This document shows positions 4,792-6,237 of a DNA stretch of 6,237 nt, in pieces. The position numbers and the translations under genes were made by a program. Under the pieces are notes generated by a model. That model did no database searches, was not told the DNA's origin, and saw only the letters and a program-made list of their open reading frames with translations. The number at the start of each line of letters is the position of its first letter. Position 1 is the stretch's first letter. Origin of the DNA: Dehalococcoidia bacterium (GTDB lineage: Bacteria > Chloroflexota > Dehalococcoidia > Bin125); contig RKRS01000173.1 of NCBI GenBank assembly GCA_007571275.1, positions 1 to 6,237 of the forward strand. Reading direction: 5' to 3'.

Positions 4792-6058
4792 CGGGCATCT
4801 CTGAAGCGGGCGGAACACCTTCGGGTTGCGCAGCGGTCACCCCTGCAGCCTCCAGTGCCAACTGCTCGTCTTCCGACAGACCCAGCAAGCCGCCCAGGAT
4901 CTCTGCGTTGTGTTCGCCAAAACCAGGCGCCGGCGCGAGGACGCACGGCCCCGCCCCTGCAGATCGCCAGAGCCAACCATGCACAGACCAGATACCCACC
5001 TCAGGGTGTCGCAGCGGCTCATAGAACCCGCGCGCTTTCAGGTGCGGGTCACGCAGCACTTCAAGCATCTTCCAAACCGGTGACGAGGGAACTCGCTCGG
5101 CGTGGAGCGCCGCGAAGACGTCAGTCTTGGACATCGTTGCTGTCCAGGCACCGACTCGTTGATCGAGCTCTGCTCGGTGTTCCCAGCGCAAAATCTGGTC
5201 CGAAAACTCTGTGCGCTCGGCCCAATCCGGGGAGCCTATGGCCCGTTTCAGACCTTCCCACTCAGCGTCCGTTCGCACGCAGATGGCGATCCAGTCGTCG
5301 TCTCCCGCGCAGGGGTACACATTGTGTGGCGCCATCCAGTCATGCCCGGTGCCCATATGCTCGGGCAATCGCTGGTTCATCGACCAGTCCATGTAGAACT
5401 CGCCCAGCAGCGTTGACATCACTTCGCGCTGCGCGAGGTCGATGTACTGCCCCTGCCCGGTGCGCTTACGCTGGATCAGCGCGCTGGCAACAGCAGCCGC
5501 CGCGCAGATGCCGGCGATTGGGTCGCCGTACGATATGCCGCTTTTGTATGGAACGCCGTCGTCGCCATACCCGGATGTGGAAGTCATGCCGCTCATCATC
5601 TCGATGATCGGTCCATAGCCGACCGCGTCCTGCTCAGGGCCGGTCTTGCCAAAGCCTGCCATGCCAACGACGATGATGTCTTCCCGCTGCTCGCGCAACC
5701 ATTCGTATGTCAGACCCAGGTTGTCCATCACGTCAGTGCGGTAGTTCTCGATCACGACATCACACTGCGTCAGGAGCTTGGCGAAAACGGCCTTGCCCTC
5801 GGCCGAAGCCAGATCGAGCGACAGCGACTTCTTGTTGCGGCTGTACTCGTGGAAGTAAAAGTTGGTGTTCCACCAGTGCTCGCCGGGCGCGACAGGTGGT
5901 GGAATCAACGTGCGGATGTTGTCCCAGGCGCGCGGTGACTCGATCTTGATCACGTCGGCGCCCTGGTCGGCCAGAATCTTGGCGGCATAGGGTCCGGCCC
6001 AGATCATCGTCAGGTCGGCCACTCGCACGCCAGTCAACGGACGACCGGGATCAAACAT
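4772..6058 (-). CDS. Class III CoA-transferase (CaiB/BaiF, formyl-CoA transferase family)
   Basis: A 428-residue full-length member of the family. PLTGVRVADLTMIWAGPYAAKILADQGADVIKIE (7-40) is the standard N-terminal Rossmann start, with the conserved 'G...LADlGAdVIKiE' pattern. SRNKKSLSLDL (73-83), the stretch to VIENYR (102-107) and GQGQYIDLAQRE (201-212) are further landmarks. D179 in GISYGDP (174-180) aligns with the catalytic Asp that forms the mixed anhydride and aspartyl-CoA intermediates. The C-terminal GFGEHNAEILGGLLG (379-393) is also typical; an extra Pro/Ala-rich tail of about 20 residues follows (409-428). The enzyme moves CoA between a CoA thioester and a free carboxylic acid in the cytoplasm. 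The start ATG at 6058 overlaps the stop of the preceding CoA-transferase gene (TGATG) and has only a weak GGA upstream, so coupling is likely. The pair could be the two subunits of one enzyme, as for the benzylsuccinate (BbsEF) and succinyl-CoA:malate (SmtAB) enzymes. Substrates unknown. Confidence 0.9.
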   Translation of the reverse strand: MFDPGRPLTGVRVADLTMIWAGPYAAKILADQGADVIKIESPRAWDNIRTLIPPPVAPGEHWWNTNFYFHEYSRNKKSLSLDLASAEGKAVFAKLLTQCDVVIENYRTDVMDNLGLTYEWLREQREDIIVVGMAGFGKTGPEQDAVGYGPIIEMMSGMTSTSGYGDDGVPYKSGISYGDPIAGICAAAAVASALIQRKRTGQGQYIDLAQREVMSTLLGEFYMDWSMNQRLPEHMGTGHDWMAPHNVYPCAGDDDWIAICVRTDAEWEGLKRAIGSPDWAERTEFSDQILRWEHRAELDQRVGAWTATMSKTDVFAALHAERVPSSPVWKMLEVLRDPHLKARGFYEPLRHPEVGIWSVHGWLWRSAGAGPCVLAPAPGFGEHNAEILGGLLGLSEDEQLALEAAGVTAAQPEGVPPASEMPATPSML

Positions 6059-6060
6059 CA
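6056..6060 (-). other. TGATG stop-start overlap joining the two CoA-transferase genes
   Basis: TGA (6060-6058) of the upstream gene and ATG (6058-6056) of the downstream gene share the A at 6058. Such one-base overlaps commonly reflect termination-reinitiation and balanced output of two subunits. The downstream ATG has no strong ribosome binding site of its own, which fits coupling. Confidence 0.8.
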
Positions 6061-6237
6061 GATCGCATCCAGTTCACGCAAGCGGACGAGGTCTTCACGC
6101 TCATAGCCGAGCTCTCCGTGAATCACCTCCACGTTATGTTCGCCCAACAGTGGCGCGCGACCCTTTTTCCAGTCATGTCCACTGCTCAGCCACAGCCGAC
6201 CGGGATAGATCAGACTGCCAGCTCGGTCGTCGTCTAG
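6058..6237 (-). CDS. Second class III CoA-transferase, C-terminal end only (5' partial)
   Basis: Read on the minus strand, the frame is open from the right edge to TGA at 6060-6058 and gives 59 residues. They are a typical CaiB/BaiF C-terminus: PGRLWLSSGHDWKKGRAPLLGEHN, then VEVIHGELGYEREDLVRLRELDAI. The APLLGEHNVEVI block is the usual 'AP.lGeHn.eVl' family signature, and the last helix and Ile end normally, without the extra tail of its neighbour. The catalytic Asp lies outside the window. The stop shares one base with the start of the downstream CoA-transferase, so the two are surely co-transcribed and probably coupled in translation. The family call rests on the C-terminus only but fits both motif and context. 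Confidence 0.8.
   Translation of the reverse strand, partial: LDDDRAGSLIYPGRLWLSSGHDWKKGRAPLLGEHNVEVIHGELGYEREDLVRLRELDAI

Noticed and set aside
4855..5607. A 250-codon open frame on the plus strand opposite the CoA-transferase
   Set aside because: It is antisense to a gene with clear family motifs throughout. Its product is very rich in Arg, Ser and Pro, as expected from a GC-rich complement strand.

Overview
The window is a GC-rich stretch of bacterial chromosome (roughly 60% GC by eye) that is almost entirely coding. It holds catabolic and CoA-linked metabolic genes, one regulator and one transporter. I see no rRNA, tRNA, CRISPR array, transposase or phage gene. The gene mix (tandem class III CoA-transferases, a crotonase, an RraA-type aldolase, a Crp-like regulator, an EntS-like MFS protein, an HtrA-type protease) would fit an aerobic GC-rich lineage such as Chloroflexota or Actinomycetota. 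That placement is inference; nothing here fixes the phylum.

Layout. (1) Positions 2-424, plus strand: the C-terminal end, mainly the PDZ domain, of an HtrA/DegP-like serine protease cut by the left edge. (2) Positions 473-3306, minus strand: three genes read in the order crp-like regulator, rraA-like aldolase, MFS transporter, with gaps of 58 and 79 bp. They may form one transcription unit; both gaps carry small repeats or dyads. (3) Positions 3307-3524: a 218-bp divergent control region with a strong dyad (3342-3359) close to the regulator gene, an AT-rich patch with a palindrome (3455-3462), and a near-consensus ribosome binding site for the next gene. (4) Positions 3525-4791, plus strand: a crotonase-family gene and an overlapping gene for an unrecognised 160-aa protein. 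(5) Positions 4772-6237, minus strand: two class III (CaiB/BaiF) CoA-transferase genes joined by a TGATG stop-start overlap; the upstream one is cut by the right edge. The tail of the 160-aa gene and the tail of the downstream CoA-transferase overlap convergently by 20 bp.

How the genes may work together (inference): the two CoA-transferases could be the subunits of one enzyme that activates an organic acid as a CoA thioester, and the crotonase could act on such a thioester. The RraA-like protein could cleave or decarboxylate a 2-oxo acid, and the MFS protein could move a substrate or product. The Crp-like protein is well placed to control itself and the crotonase from the shared intergenic region. 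The most notable points are that the crotonase has Gln at both positions where classical enoyl-CoA hydratases have catalytic Glu, the unknown 160-aa protein coupled to it, the altered recognition helix of the Crp-like protein next to a dyad of Fnr-like geometry, and the overlapping CoA-transferase pair. I do not see a clearly new system; this looks like an accessory catabolic locus with some unusual details.
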